NCBI GenBank assembly: GCA_943846745.1
Contig: OX044360.1
Coordinates: forward strand, 2,294,001-2,358,000
DNA length: 64,000 bases
Direction of reading: 5' to 3'
Source of the DNA: Opacimonas sp002292215
GTDB lineage: Bacteria; Pseudomonadota; Gammaproteobacteria; Enterobacterales; Alteromonadaceae
Below the pieces are notes generated by a model. That model had not been told where the DNA came from. It saw only the letters and a list, made by a program, of their open reading frames with translations, and searched no databases. Both the position numbers and the translations under genes were made by a program. Numbering within the stretch: position 1 is the first letter of the stretch; each line of letters opens with the position of its first letter. Of this stretch, positions 27,647-36,270 are shown piece after piece.

Positions 27647-28399
27647 ATGATTAAATTTGACCGCGTCAGTAAAACATATCTAGGTGGACAACAGGCTTTA
27701 CAGCAAGTTGATTTTCATATTGAGCCCGGAGAAATGGCATTTTTAACGGGACATTCTGGCGCGGGTAAAAGTACTATCCTCAAATTGATTTCGTTAATGG
27801 CACGTCCTAGTGTCGGTAATGTATTGATTAATGGTCATAATTTAAATGACATTAAACTGAGCCAAGTACCTTATATTCGTCGTGATATAGGCATGATTTT
27901 CCAGTCTCATCAATTATTAATGGATAAAACCGTATTTGATAATGTCGCATTGCCATTGGTAATCGAAGGTTATTCACGTAAACAAATTCAAAAACGCGTC
28001 TCTGCTGCACTGGATATGGTTGGCTTATTACATAAAATCCAACAATCACCGCAGGCATTATCTGGTGGTGAGCAACAACGTGTGGGCATCGCTCGAGCAG
28101 TAGTAAATCGACCGCCATTATTATTAGCCGATGAACCAACAGGTAATCTCGATCCTAAATTATCCATGGAAATCATGCGGTTATTTGAGGATTTTAATCA
28201 AGCTGGAGTGTGTGTATTTGTAGCTACACATGATTTGGGGTTAATTGCTCGGATGAAATATCGAACCCTGACGATTAAGCAAGGGCGAATGATTGATGAT
28301 GGCTTAAATGATCAAAATGATCCGTTAAGTACTCTCTCAGATCTCCACGATCCGAATTTACCACCCATGACAAAACTACCGCCGAAGTACACCCTATGA
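27647..28399 (+). CDS. ftsE: Cell division ATP-binding protein FtsE
   Basis: ABC-type ATPase that, with FtsX, controls periplasmic murein hydrolase activation at the septum. 250 residues with Walker A GHSGAGKST, signature LSGGEQQR and Walker B LLADEPTGNLD. The C-terminal tail of about 30 residues beyond the core (acidic, Asp/Pro-rich) is longer than in E. coli FtsE (222 residues). It overlaps ftsX by 4 bases. Confidence 0.96.
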   Translation: MIKFDRVSKTYLGGQQALQQVDFHIEPGEMAFLTGHSGAGKSTILKLISLMARPSVGNVLINGHNLNDIKLSQVPYIRRDIGMIFQSHQLLMDKTVFDNVALPLVIEGYSRKQIQKRVSAALDMVGLLHKIQQSPQALSGGEQQRVGIARAVVNRPPLLLADEPTGNLDPKLSMEIMRLFEDFNQAGVCVFVATHDLGLIARMKYRTLTIKQGRMIDDGLNDQNDPLSTLSDLHDPNLPPMTKLPPKYTL

Positions 28400-29379
28400 G
28401 TTTATTATTTAATGGTCGGACAGGTGACAACACGACGCGCAGAGTAGGATTTTTCCAACGTGTCTTCATGGGCGGCATCAATCACTTACGTCAAGCTTTA
28501 GCGAGTTTAGGTGAATTATGGCGCTCACCGCTGGCAACATTTATGACTATTGGTGTGTTAGGACTCAGTATTACCTTACCAAGCACGCTGTACTTGATGG
28601 TTAAAAACACCGAAAAGGTGACTGCTGGGTGGGAACAAGCTGGAGAAATATCACTTTACTTACAATCGGGCACAACCGAACAACAAGCTAATCAATTACT
28701 CCTTGCGGTGTCATCGATGACGAGCAAAATAGATAGCGCGCGTTTAATTGCTCCAGACATTGCGTTAGAAGAGTTTGAAGCTTTATCAGGGCTGGGTGAT
28801 TCATTGGCCTATTTGGATAAAAATCCGTTGCCTTATGTGTTACTCATTACACCTAAACCTCAATATTTACAGCCTGAATCGGCCAAACGCTTACTGCAAG
28901 AACTGGAACAACAGTCGGTAGTGGACTTTGGTAAGTTGGATATAGAATGGCTCGAAAAACTATACGCGATTGTCTCAATTGCCAAAGATATTGTATGGAT
29001 AGTAGCAATCCTTTTATGTGTTTCTGTAGTATTAATTATAGGTAATACAATTAGACTCAATATTTTAAGTCAACGTGAAGAAATTGCTGTTATGAAATTG
29101 GTTGGTGCAACCGATAACTTTATTCGCTTTCCGTTTTTGTACACGGGTTTTTGGTACGGATTTTTAGGCGGCTTGTTGGCTTGGATGTTAGTGGCGTTTT
29201 TATTGTGGTGGATCCAATCTGGTGTCGAGAATTTAGCTGGGTTATATCAAGCCGAATTCACCATTAGCGGACTAGACATGCAAGCATTAGGTGTTATCCT
29301 GCTAATATCGATTAGTTTGGGTTTGATTGGTTCTTTGATATCAGTGCAAAAGCACATCAAAGAAATTGAGCCTAGTTGA
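28396..29379 (+). CDS. ftsX: Cell division protein FtsX
   Basis: Integral membrane partner of FtsE. 327 residues: cytoplasmic head, TM1 near residues 47-70, a periplasmic loop (about 75-190) that in homologues contacts EnvC-type activators, then three more membrane segments. The NTIRLNILSQREEIAVMKLVGA block before TM3 is the FtsX/MacB-family signature. It overlaps ftsE by 4 bases and lies 254 bases before rpoH. Confidence 0.95.
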   Translation: MSLLFNGRTGDNTTRRVGFFQRVFMGGINHLRQALASLGELWRSPLATFMTIGVLGLSITLPSTLYLMVKNTEKVTAGWEQAGEISLYLQSGTTEQQANQLLLAVSSMTSKIDSARLIAPDIALEEFEALSGLGDSLAYLDKNPLPYVLLITPKPQYLQPESAKRLLQELEQQSVVDFGKLDIEWLEKLYAIVSIAKDIVWIVAILLCVSVVLIIGNTIRLNILSQREEIAVMKLVGATDNFIRFPFLYTGFWYGFLGGLLAWMLVAFLLWWIQSGVENLAGLYQAEFTISGLDMQALGVILLISISLGLIGSLISVQKHIKEIEPS

Positions 29380-29417
29380 GTGTAACCATTTGAATTTTAT
29401 TGATTTTTAAAGGTTTC

Positions 29418-29433
29418 ACTAGTTGCAACTAGT
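29418..29433. repeat. Perfect 16-base palindrome between ftsX and rpoH
   Basis: ACTAGTTGCAACTAGT is identical to its reverse complement, with three further T/A pairs outside one mismatch on each side. It lies 38 bases after the ftsX stop in the 254-base gap that must carry rpoH control signals. It has no T run, so it does not look like a terminator; a protein-binding site is possible. The rest of the gap is AT-rich and shows nothing I can name with certainty. Confidence 0.6.
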
Positions 29434-29633
29434 AAAACTATACAGCCTGTTGTATGGTTGTGTAAAATAAATGTTAACTGATAAGGTTGGTATACCTAAA
29501 ATAAACCTCATATTAATTGAAACTATTTACCCATTTAATGGATCTATATCAATTAATTAGAGTCTTAATCTCGCAATTTTTGCGTCACTTTGGTATATTT
29601 TATACAGTTGATTAAATAACGGAGTTTTATTTG

Positions 29634-30485
29634 ATGAGTAAATCCATGCAAATGGCATTGACGATTCCTAAAAGCGGTAGTATCGAAAGCTACATTCAAT
29701 CGGTAAGTAATATACCGATGCTAACTGCTGACCAAGAAAAATCATTAGCAGAGCGTTTATTTAATGAGGGCGATCTAACTGCTGCACGTGAGTTAGTCAT
29801 GTCTCACTTACGTTTTGTTGTACATATTGCAAAATCTTATTCTGGCTACGGACTAGCTCAAGCTGATTTGGTCCAAGAAGGCAACATCGGTTTGATGAAA
29901 GCAGTGAAGCGTTTTGATCCAAATGTTGGTGTGCGTCTAGTGTCGTTTGCGGTTCACTGGATAAAAGCTGAAATCCATGAATTTGTACTAAAAAACTGGC
30001 GCATTGTTAAAGTTGCGACTACAAAAGCCCAACGAAAATTATTCTTTAATTTACGTAAATCCAAAAAACGTCTAGGTTGGTTCACTCATAAAGAAGTGCA
30101 AAAGGTCGCTGAAGAGCTCGGAGTGAGTGAAAAAGAAGTCTTGCAGATGGAAGCCCGTATGGGCAGTCAAGATACTGCATTTGACTTATCCAGCGATGAC
30201 GGTGATGACAATAGTAATTTTGCACCAGCGCAATACTTAGAAGATAAATCTGAAGACGTAGAATCAGCAGTCATAAATGCCGATTATGATTCGAATGCTT
30301 CTGCACGTTTATATTCAGCAATCAAAACATTGGATGAACGTAGTCAGCATATTATTGAGACACGTTGGTTAAGTGATAATAAAATGACATTACAAGATTT
30401 AGCGTCGAAATATCAAGTGTCTGCTGAGCGAGTTCGTCAAATTGAAAAAAATGCCATGAAGAAAATTCAATCGGCGATGGCATAG
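29634..30485 (+). CDS. rpoH: RNA polymerase heat-shock sigma factor (sigma-32)
   Basis: 283 residues. Region 2 has SHLRFVVHIAKSYSGYG and the core-binding QEGNIGLMKAVKRFDP; the RpoH box region is KAQRKLFFNLRKSKKRLGW; region 4 ends with the helix-turn-helix LASKYQVSAERVRQIEK. The ATG at 29634 has GGAG nine bases before it; a TTG directly upstream (29631) is not needed. It follows ftsYEX, as in other gammaproteobacteria. A plausible target promoter is found before hslV in this same window. Confidence 0.97.
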   Translation: MSKSMQMALTIPKSGSIESYIQSVSNIPMLTADQEKSLAERLFNEGDLTAARELVMSHLRFVVHIAKSYSGYGLAQADLVQEGNIGLMKAVKRFDPNVGVRLVSFAVHWIKAEIHEFVLKNWRIVKVATTKAQRKLFFNLRKSKKRLGWFTHKEVQKVAEELGVSEKEVLQMEARMGSQDTAFDLSSDDGDDNSNFAPAQYLEDKSEDVESAVINADYDSNASARLYSAIKTLDERSQHIIETRWLSDNKMTLQDLASKYQVSAERVRQIEKNAMKKIQSAMA

Positions 30486-30520
30486 TTATTTACTAGTTAG
30501 ATTAAATAGCATTATTACTA

Positions 30521-30546
30521 AAACCCTGAGCTTCTCAGGGTTTTTT
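30521..30546 (+). terminator. Rho-independent terminator after rpoH
   Basis: Stem AAACCCTGAG / CTCAGGGTTT with a three-base CTT loop and a six-T run, 35 bases after the rpoH stop. Confidence 0.95.
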
Positions 30547-30548
30547 CG

Positions 30549-30606
30549 TATCTGCCTGCGGCATATCTGCCCGAGCCTATCCGTCCGAGCCTTATCCGCC
30601 CGAACC
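30549..30606. repeat. Four imperfect tandem units of about 14 bases
   Basis: Units start at about 30549, 30564, 30578 and 30593 and share the pattern TATCYGYCCGARCC (the first copy is the most diverged). They fill the space between the rpoH terminator and the stop of the convergent acetyltransferase gene. They are GC-rich compared with their surroundings. Confidence 0.6.
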
Positions 30607-31499
30607 TACCCCCGTGGCAACACCCAGTAAACGCCAGTAAATTCCGCTACAGCGGTATCGCCATCTAAGATATGGACTTTGAGGGTAACCTGCATTTTCT
30701 TACCTTTTTGTAATTCAGCATAATCACATTGAAAATGTTCGAAATGGACTTGCGCTCTTGGCTGCATGCTAATGGGTTTATGATAATGAATATTGCCATC
30801 ACCAAGCACAATTTCACCGTCTAATTTTTTACGTTTGAGTTGTAAAAAGATCATGCCCCAACCGGTGAGTGTCGCCAGCGAAAAAATACTGCCAGCAAAC
30901 ATCGTGCCGTGCAAATTGATATTTTTGTTTAAAGAAGCCCGCACTTCTAAGGTCGAACCGGAGTACTGATGAAGTTTAATGCCCATTTGTTCAGAAATAG
31001 GAATCGTTTTTTCCCATGTGCTTTGCAGTTCGTGACACCAATCAGCATTAATTAGATATTGTTGTGCGGTGAGTTTTTTGACCATTTGAATACGGTTTAG
31101 CTTACTCAGTGCTTCAGACGTTGATTGCTTAGTGTAACCACATTGTTCAAAAAAAGGACGTGATGTTGCGAGGCTATTGGTAACGGCTCTAACCGCGCCT
31201 TGTTCAATGGCATAACTTTCTAATGTAGCAACGATTAAGCGACCATAACCTTTACCATGAGCATTAAAATCAACGGCAATATGGCGTATTTGCACTTCCT
31301 CTGCACTGTTAAAATGCACCCGACCGACAGCCATAATTTCATTTTTATAATTGAGTAACATTCGGTGTTCAGCTACTGATTCGTATTCATCTTTTTCTGA
31401 ACCTATTGGAAAATTAAAAGGTGCTTTGAGGATCTGCCAACGAAACGCAAAATATTGCTCAAGTTGTTGCTCTGTAGTGGGGGTAATAATTTTATACAA
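30606..31499 (-). CDS. Bifunctional GNAT acetyltransferase / hotdog thioesterase (YiiD-like)
   Basis: 297 residues in two domains. The N-terminal GNAT domain (about 1-140) shows IRHIAVDFNAHGKGYGRLIV, the acetyl-CoA-binding V/I-R-x-x-G-x-G-x-G type segment, and PFFEQCGYTK. The C-terminal part (about 150-297) matches the YiiD-type thioesterase, with LHGTMFAGSIFSLATLTGWG as the hotdog helix region. The substrate is not known. It is the first of no clear operon; dtd lies 12 bases upstream on the same strand, so dtd and this gene are probably co-transcribed. Confidence 0.88.
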   Translation of the reverse strand: MYKIITPTTEQQLEQYFAFRWQILKAPFNFPIGSEKDEYESVAEHRMLLNYKNEIMAVGRVHFNSAEEVQIRHIAVDFNAHGKGYGRLIVATLESYAIEQGAVRAVTNSLATSRPFFEQCGYTKQSTSEALSKLNRIQMVKKLTAQQYLINADWCHELQSTWEKTIPISEQMGIKLHQYSGSTLEVRASLNKNINLHGTMFAGSIFSLATLTGWGMIFLQLKRKKLDGEIVLGDGNIHYHKPISMQPRAQVHFEHFQCDYAELQKGKKMQVTLKVHILDGDTAVAEFTGVYWVLPRG

Positions 31500-31511
31500 T
31501 GCTTGGTAATC

Positions 31512-31961
31512 CTATGTATGTAAACTAAACGTCACGGGTCCATCGTTGACCAGTGCTACTTGCATGTCAGCGCCAAATTGACCCGTTGCGACGTGCATTT
31601 CTGGAAGGCAAATACGTGATCTTAGCTCATTTATAAACGCATCATACATTGCTTTACCATGTTCCGGTGAAGCGCCTCGGGAAAATCCAGGACGGTTACC
31701 TTTTGTAGTATCAGCGACAAGTGTAAATTGTGACACAACCAGAATATCGCCTTTGATTTGTTCGATATTCCAATTCATTTTGCCATCGTGATCGGTAAAC
31801 ATCCGAAACTTGATTAATTTATTGACCATTTTTCGCACATTAAGTTCACTATCATGCGCTTCAACGCCAAGTAATAACAATGCACCATAGCCAATTTCAC
31901 CAATAATGTGTTGTTCGACAGACACACTTGCCTGCGTGACTCGTTGCACTAATCCAATCAT
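31512..31961 (-). CDS. dtd: D-aminoacyl-tRNA deacylase
   Basis: Removes D-amino acids (and glycine from mischarged tRNA) for translation quality control. 149 residues, near the family length of 145. The two catalytic-pocket motifs are present: SQFTLVAD and NDGPVTFSL near the C-terminus. It starts with MIGLVQRVTQASV, the typical N-terminal strand. It sits 29 bases after the proline iminopeptidase gene. Confidence 0.97.
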   Translation of the reverse strand: MIGLVQRVTQASVSVEQHIIGEIGYGALLLLGVEAHDSELNVRKMVNKLIKFRMFTDHDGKMNWNIEQIKGDILVVSQFTLVADTTKGNRPGFSRGASPEHGKAMYDAFINELRSRICLPEMHVATGQFGADMQVALVNDGPVTFSLHT

Positions 31962-31990
31962 TAATCGTTTACTTTTAGTAGGTGTGGCAC

Positions 31991-32953
31991 TTAATTGTTG
32001 AAAAGTTTCGCCATCGTGTCAGTTGCCATTTTTAAAGAAAAGGCAATGGATGGTTCTGAGGTACTATGCCCTGCATCAGGTACAATAGTCAACTGACTGT
32101 TAGGCCATAATAGTTGTAGGGTGTAGGATGATTCAATTTTGCAAATCATGTCATAGCGACCATGAACGATATATCCAGGAATATGGGCGATTTTATACAC
32201 ATTCTCAAGGATAAAATTTTCTTCGATAAAGCAATGATGCTTCAAATAATGGCATTCTAACATAGCTAAAGAAGCGATTTGATGTAAGTTATAATTATAT
32301 AGTGGGTCGCCATAGGGATGTTGAATACGCGATATCCGATCTTCCCAGCCGTACCATGAACGCAATGCATTGGCTTTGTAAAACTTGTTTTTTTGATTAA
32401 AGAGTTCAAAAAACGCATCACAAATATCACTTGCTTCAGTCAACGGCGGGATATCTTGGACAAACGTTTCATAATGCTCTGGATACATTTGCGCTGCGCC
32501 ACCGTGGGGGCAGATATACCATTCGATATCTTGTTGACGTCCTAAAAATACACCTCTAAGGATCAGTCCCTTGACAGTTTGTGGTTCATTAATTGCTGCA
32601 AGGAGACCTAGTGTCGCGCCCCAACTGCCACCAAAGATAATCCATTTAGGGATCTGTAAATGCTCTCGTAGTATCGTAATATCAGCTAATAAATGTGCTG
32701 TGGTATTATGTGCTAATGATGCAAAGGGCGTAGAGCGCCCACAACCGCGTTGTTCGTAAGCAATGATGTGATAGATAGAAGTATCAAACATTCGCGTATA
32801 ATCGTCGCTCAAGCCCGCTCCGGGCCCGCCATGAATAAATAAAACAGGGATCCCATTAGGATTTCCGGATTGCTCATAGTACAGCCAATGGCCATCGGAC
32901 ACAGGTAGCATGCCATGTTTAAAAGGGATAGATGAGGTGTACAGCTTTGGCAT
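31991..32953 (-). CDS. pip: Proline iminopeptidase
   Basis: Alpha/beta hydrolase (family S33) that releases N-terminal proline from peptides. 320 residues. The oxyanion segment is HGGPGAGLSDD, the nucleophile elbow is FGGSWGATL with Ser110, and the catalytic Asp and His lie in GRYDMICK and AGHSTSEP. It is the first gene of the pip-dtd-yiiD-like minus-strand run. Confidence 0.95.
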   Translation of the reverse strand: MPKLYTSSIPFKHGMLPVSDGHWLYYEQSGNPNGIPVLFIHGGPGAGLSDDYTRMFDTSIYHIIAYEQRGCGRSTPFASLAHNTTAHLLADITILREHLQIPKWIIFGGSWGATLGLLAAINEPQTVKGLILRGVFLGRQQDIEWYICPHGGAAQMYPEHYETFVQDIPPLTEASDICDAFFELFNQKNKFYKANALRSWYGWEDRISRIQHPYGDPLYNYNLHQIASLAMLECHYLKHHCFIEENFILENVYKIAHIPGYIVHGRYDMICKIESSYTLQLLWPNSQLTIVPDAGHSTSEPSIAFSLKMATDTMAKLFNN

Positions 32954-33041
32954 ATAAGTTGTGCTTCTGTAATTTTTGAGCTAGTTTATTGAGTATATGA
33001 TTTCTGTTTCACTATTTACTTATAACAAGGTAGAAATAAAT

Positions 33042-33275
33042 ATGCCACAACAAGGATCAGGCGGTAATGTTATCGCAGCCATTTGTAATATCTTTATCCC
33101 TGGATTAGGACAGCTCGTTCAGGGACGCATTTTGGGTGCGTTAATGTTCTTTATTATAGCTACAGTCTGTTATGGGCTTGCTGCAACGGTCATATTTATA
33201 TTCTTGTGGCCGGTAGGCGCAATTTTTCACTTATGGTCTATTATTGATGCTGCACGCTTTAGATCGCCCGGATAA
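33042..33275 (+). CDS. Small two-helix membrane protein, 77 residues
   Basis: The open frame begins at 32997, but the ATG at 33042 (MPQQGSGGNV) has a better ribosome site (AAGG about 11 bases upstream) and a more natural N-terminus. It contains two membrane segments (about 9-25 and 32-62) with the segment FIPGLGQLVQGR and a closing WSIIDAARF, reminiscent of TM2-like small membrane proteins. Its function is unknown. It is divergent from pip and followed by the DUF2959 lipoprotein gene after 78 bases. Confidence 0.72.
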   Translation: MPQQGSGGNVIAAICNIFIPGLGQLVQGRILGALMFFIIATVCYGLAATVIFIFLWPVGAIFHLWSIIDAARFRSPG

Positions 33276-33353
33276 TTCTAATTTTAAACTTATCCCTCTA
33301 ATCGAGTCTATTGTTTAGATTATATACAAATAAAACGACAAAAGGAGTTGTCT

Positions 33354-33998
33354 GTGTCTTTGTTCAAAAAATTTATTATTATTGCTTCATTGTTGAGCTT
33401 AACGGCTTGTCAAAGCGCTTATTATACTGCCTGGGAAAAATTAGGTGTAGAAAAACGCGATATTCTTGTCGATCGCGTTGAAGATGCTCGCGATTCCCAA
33501 ACTGATGCACAGAAACAATTTGCATCGGCGTTAGCAGAATTTACGAGCCTGATTAACTTTGATGGTGGCGATTTAGAGTCTGTTTATGATGGACTTAATA
33601 GTCAGTATCTAGAGTCAGAAGCTGCTGCCAAAGCAGTATCAAAGCGTATAGATAAAGTTGAAAGTGTTGCTGAAGCTTTATTTTCCGAATGGGAAGAAGA
33701 ATTAAACTTGTACACTAATGCTAAGCTCAAACGAGATAGTCAGGGTAAATTACGCGAAACTCAGACCCAATATAAATCGATGTTGCGGGCTATGCGCAAA
33801 GTCGAAAGTAGCATGCCACCTGTGCTCAGCGCGTTACAAAATAACGTTCTATATCTCAAGCATAATCTTAATGCGAGTGCTATTGGTGCATTACAAGGTG
33901 AATTTTCAGTGATTAAGTCTGATGTGAACAACCTAATTAAAGAAATGAACGCCGCTATTGAGCAATCAGACTCTTTTATTGCAGCAATGAAAGGGTAA
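33354..33998 (+). CDS. DUF2959 family lipoprotein
   Basis: 214 residues. The signal peptide ends in the lipobox LTAC at about residue 19, and the mature part is helical and coiled-coil rich, matching DUF2959 (WEKLGVEKRDILVDRVEDAR is the characteristic opening). The start is GTG 33354, six bases after AAAGGAG; the TTG at 33348 directly abuts that ribosome site and is unlikely. Its function is unknown. A GTAACC-GCAA-GGTTAC hairpin spans its stop. Confidence 0.85.
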   Translation: MSLFKKFIIIASLLSLTACQSAYYTAWEKLGVEKRDILVDRVEDARDSQTDAQKQFASALAEFTSLINFDGGDLESVYDGLNSQYLESEAAAKAVSKRIDKVESVAEALFSEWEEELNLYTNAKLKRDSQGKLRETQTQYKSMLRAMRKVESSMPPVLSALQNNVLYLKHNLNASAIGALQGEFSVIKSDVNNLIKEMNAAIEQSDSFIAAMKG

Positions 33999-34010
33999 CC
34001 GCAAGGTTAC
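33995..34010. terminator. Small hairpin shared by two converging genes
   Basis: GTAACC / GGTTAC stem with a GCAA tetraloop, covering the stop of the DUF2959 gene and the last codons of the YihY gene opposite. Only a weak pyrimidine run follows, so termination is possible but not certain. Confidence 0.45.
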
Positions 34011-34891
34011 TCTTCTGCCATTGCCTGAGGCTTCTCATCAGGCGCTAGGACTTCTTGTATTGAGCAAGTAAATTCTGCGCCAACTAACACAACTATCCAA
34101 GATAAATATATCCAAACAAACAAGATGGGAATGACGGCTAAGGCCCCATAAATCATTTCGTAGGACGGGAAATTTCCTACATAATAGGCAAAGGCTTTTT
34201 TGGATAGCCCAAATAAGAACGTCGCTAGAATAGCGCCACTTAACGCATGCGTAAATTTTACACGAGCATTAGGGACAAGCATATATAAGATCAAGAATCC
34301 AATCGTTGAGGTAATACTGGGAACAGTTTTCAGTAACAATGTGTCCAAGCCAAGAGTATATCCTTCAGCATAGCTAGCAATCCCCAGTAAGTAAGAACTA
34401 ACTAATACACTAGAGCCCATCATAATAGGACCTAAGGTAATTACCATCCAATAGACAGCGAAGGTAAACATCTTCGGTCGTTTTTTTTCAGTACGCCAAA
34501 TCGTGTTAAGTGTTTTATCTATATTCATGATCAACAACAGTGCGACCACTACTAAGGATGCTATTCCTATTGCGCCCATACCTGATGCATTGGCAACAAA
34601 TTCATTGATATATTTTTCTAATACATCGCCGGAAGTCGGCACGAAGTTATTAAGGATGAATGCTTGCAGCTCTAGACGTACTTCCGCAAAAGCAGGAAAC
34701 GCAGATAGCATGGTAAAAAAGACCATGATAAATGGCACTAAAGATAATAACGAAACATATGCAAGATGACCTGCCGAAACGGTTACTTTGTCCGTTGCAC
34801 AGCGCGCCACAAAATAGCGCGCAATAGCGGGGAATTGAGGAATGAGTTGGTGTCGCATCAACGCCATCCATTGGCGAAAGGTTTCTATCAT
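34007..34891 (-). CDS. yihY: YihY/UPF0761 family inner-membrane protein
   Basis: 294 residues with six membrane segments, matching the YihY (formerly RNase BN-like, BrkB) family through AGHLAYVSLLSLVPFIMV, NKTLNTIWR-like DKTLNTIWR and PILFVWIYLSWIVVLVGAE. It is not a nuclease; the real function is unknown. The frame is open to 34915, but ATG 34891 overlaps the metF stop as ATGA, a normal coupling arrangement, and gives the usual N-terminus MIETFRQWM. Confidence 0.9.
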   Translation of the reverse strand: MIETFRQWMALMRHQLIPQFPAIARYFVARCATDKVTVSAGHLAYVSLLSLVPFIMVFFTMLSAFPAFAEVRLELQAFILNNFVPTSGDVLEKYINEFVANASGMGAIGIASLVVVALLLIMNIDKTLNTIWRTEKKRPKMFTFAVYWMVITLGPIMMGSSVLVSSYLLGIASYAEGYTLGLDTLLLKTVPSITSTIGFLILYMLVPNARVKFTHALSGAILATFLFGLSKKAFAYYVGNFPSYEMIYGALAVIPILFVWIYLSWIVVLVGAEFTCSIQEVLAPDEKPQAMAEE

Positions 34892-35769
34892 GCACGCAGT
34901 CCTAGCATATGACAAATGGCGTAACTTAACTCGCTACGGTTGAGTGTATAAAAATGAAAATGTTTAACGCCTTCTTTAGCTAGTACTTTTACTTGATCCA
35001 TTGCGATGTTTGCTGCAAGTAAATTACGCGTAGTTTGGTCGCCATCTTCTAAACCATCATACATTTTATGTAACCAATTAGGAACATGAACATCCGTGAA
35101 ACCGGCAAATTTCACGAGTGTATGATAGTTTGTTACAGGTAAAATCCCAGGAACAATATCTAAATCAATACCTGCTGCTGCCGCACGGTCGCGGAAACGA
35201 AGGTAATGTGAAGTATCAAAGAAAAATTGAGTAATAGCTTCGTTAGCACCTGCCTCAGCTTTGCGTTTTAGGTTAAGCAGGTCAAATTGGGCATTGGGTG
35301 CTTCAGGATGTTTTTCTGGGTAAGCGGCAACCGAAATATCAAAATCAGCGACATCTTTCAATAATGCGACTAAATCACTGGCGTACATATCTGGCTTTTC
35401 CATTCCTGGAGGAAGATCGCCACGCAATGCAACGATGCGACGGATGCCATTCGCCCAATATTCTTTGGCTATATCAATGAGTTCTTCGCGGGATGCGTCA
35501 ACACATGTTAAATGCGGAACCGCTGGCACACCAAGATCATGTTGGATCCGTTTTACGACATTATGAGTCTTGTCACGCTCGCCACTATTTGCGCCATAGG
35601 TAACTGACATATAAGCAGGTTTAAGTGGCGCTAAGCGTTCCACTGATTTCCATAGCATGTTTTCCATTTTGTCATTACTAGGAGGAAAAAATTCAAAAGA
35701 AACGTTGATATCACGCAATTCGGAAAGCGTTTGGTTGAGAGAATCAACGCCTTGGGCGTAAGAAACCAT
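34888..35769 (-). CDS. metF: 5,10-methylenetetrahydrofolate reductase
   Basis: FAD enzyme that makes 5-methyltetrahydrofolate for methionine synthesis. 293 residues; N-terminal VSFEFFPPSND with the catalytic Glu, the FAD segment GDLPPG after RRIVALR, and ITQFFFD. Its start faces metJ across tandem met boxes, so repression by MetJ with S-adenosylmethionine is expected. The downstream yihY gene starts on its stop codon. Confidence 0.97.
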   Translation of the reverse strand: MVSYAQGVDSLNQTLSELRDINVSFEFFPPSNDKMENMLWKSVERLAPLKPAYMSVTYGANSGERDKTHNVVKRIQHDLGVPAVPHLTCVDASREELIDIAKEYWANGIRRIVALRGDLPPGMEKPDMYASDLVALLKDVADFDISVAAYPEKHPEAPNAQFDLLNLKRKAEAGANEAITQFFFDTSHYLRFRDRAAAAGIDLDIVPGILPVTNYHTLVKFAGFTDVHVPNWLHKMYDGLEDGDQTTRNLLAANIAMDQVKVLAKEGVKHFHFYTLNRSELSYAICHMLGLRA

Positions 35770-35799
35770 GGAAATACCTCAAATAAATATGTATACAAT

Positions 35800-35815
35800 A
35801 GACGTTTAGACGTCT
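35800..35815. promoter_or_regulatory. Tandem met boxes between metF and metJ
   Basis: Two adjacent eight-base units, AGACGTTT and AGACGTCT, the second a perfect consensus met box. They lie 31 bases upstream of metF and 112 upstream of metJ. MetJ dimers bind such tandem boxes cooperatively, so both genes may be controlled, metF most directly because a possible -10 (TATACA-type) lies just beyond the boxes toward metF. Confidence 0.88.
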
Positions 35816-35926
35816 AAACTACGTAATATTAGTCGTTTGGTCAAGTTATATAGTGCGATCATCTACTAATAACCTATAGCAATAAAGCATAATAATAATA
35901 AACGCAGAACGTTTAAGGAGCACCCT

Positions 35927-36253
35927 ATGGCTAAATGGAACGGCAAATATATTCATCCATACGCAGAGCATGGGAAGAAAAGCGAACAAGTCAAAAAAGT
36001 AACCGTTTCGATCCCTATCAATGTCCTGAAAGTGTTGACTGATGAACGCACTCGCCGGCAAGTCAACAACTTACGCCATGCGACAAATTCTGAATTATTA
36101 TGTGAAGCGTTTTTACATGCGTTTACCGGGCAACCATTGCCGGATGATGACGATTTGAAGAAAGGCAATGCGAATCGTATCCCTGAATCTGTGCGCAAAC
36201 TAATGGAAGAAATGGGGATTGATGCCACACTCGATGAGCTGACCGACGAGTAG
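35927..36253 (+). CDS. metJ: Methionine repressor MetJ
   Basis: Ribbon-helix-helix repressor using S-adenosylmethionine as corepressor. 108 residues; the DNA-contacting strand is KKVTVSIPINVLKVLTDE and the SAM-binding helices contain RRQVNNLRHATNSELLCEAF. AAGGAG is placed well before the ATG. In Vibrio and enterics metJ faces metB; here it faces metF. Confidence 0.97.
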   Translation: MAKWNGKYIHPYAEHGKKSEQVKKVTVSIPINVLKVLTDERTRRQVNNLRHATNSELLCEAFLHAFTGQPLPDDDDLKKGNANRIPESVRKLMEEMGIDATLDELTDE

Positions 36254-36270
36254 CCCTCCCCACACTACTT

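Noticed and set aside
29380..29633. A specific sigma-70 promoter for rpoH (TTGCGT with TATACA)
   Set aside because: The spacing would be about 15 bases and several AT-rich alternatives exist, so no single promoter can be supported.
34007..34891. Ribonuclease BN activity for the YihY-family protein
   Set aside because: The old name came from a misassignment; the sequence is a polytopic membrane protein with no nuclease motif.
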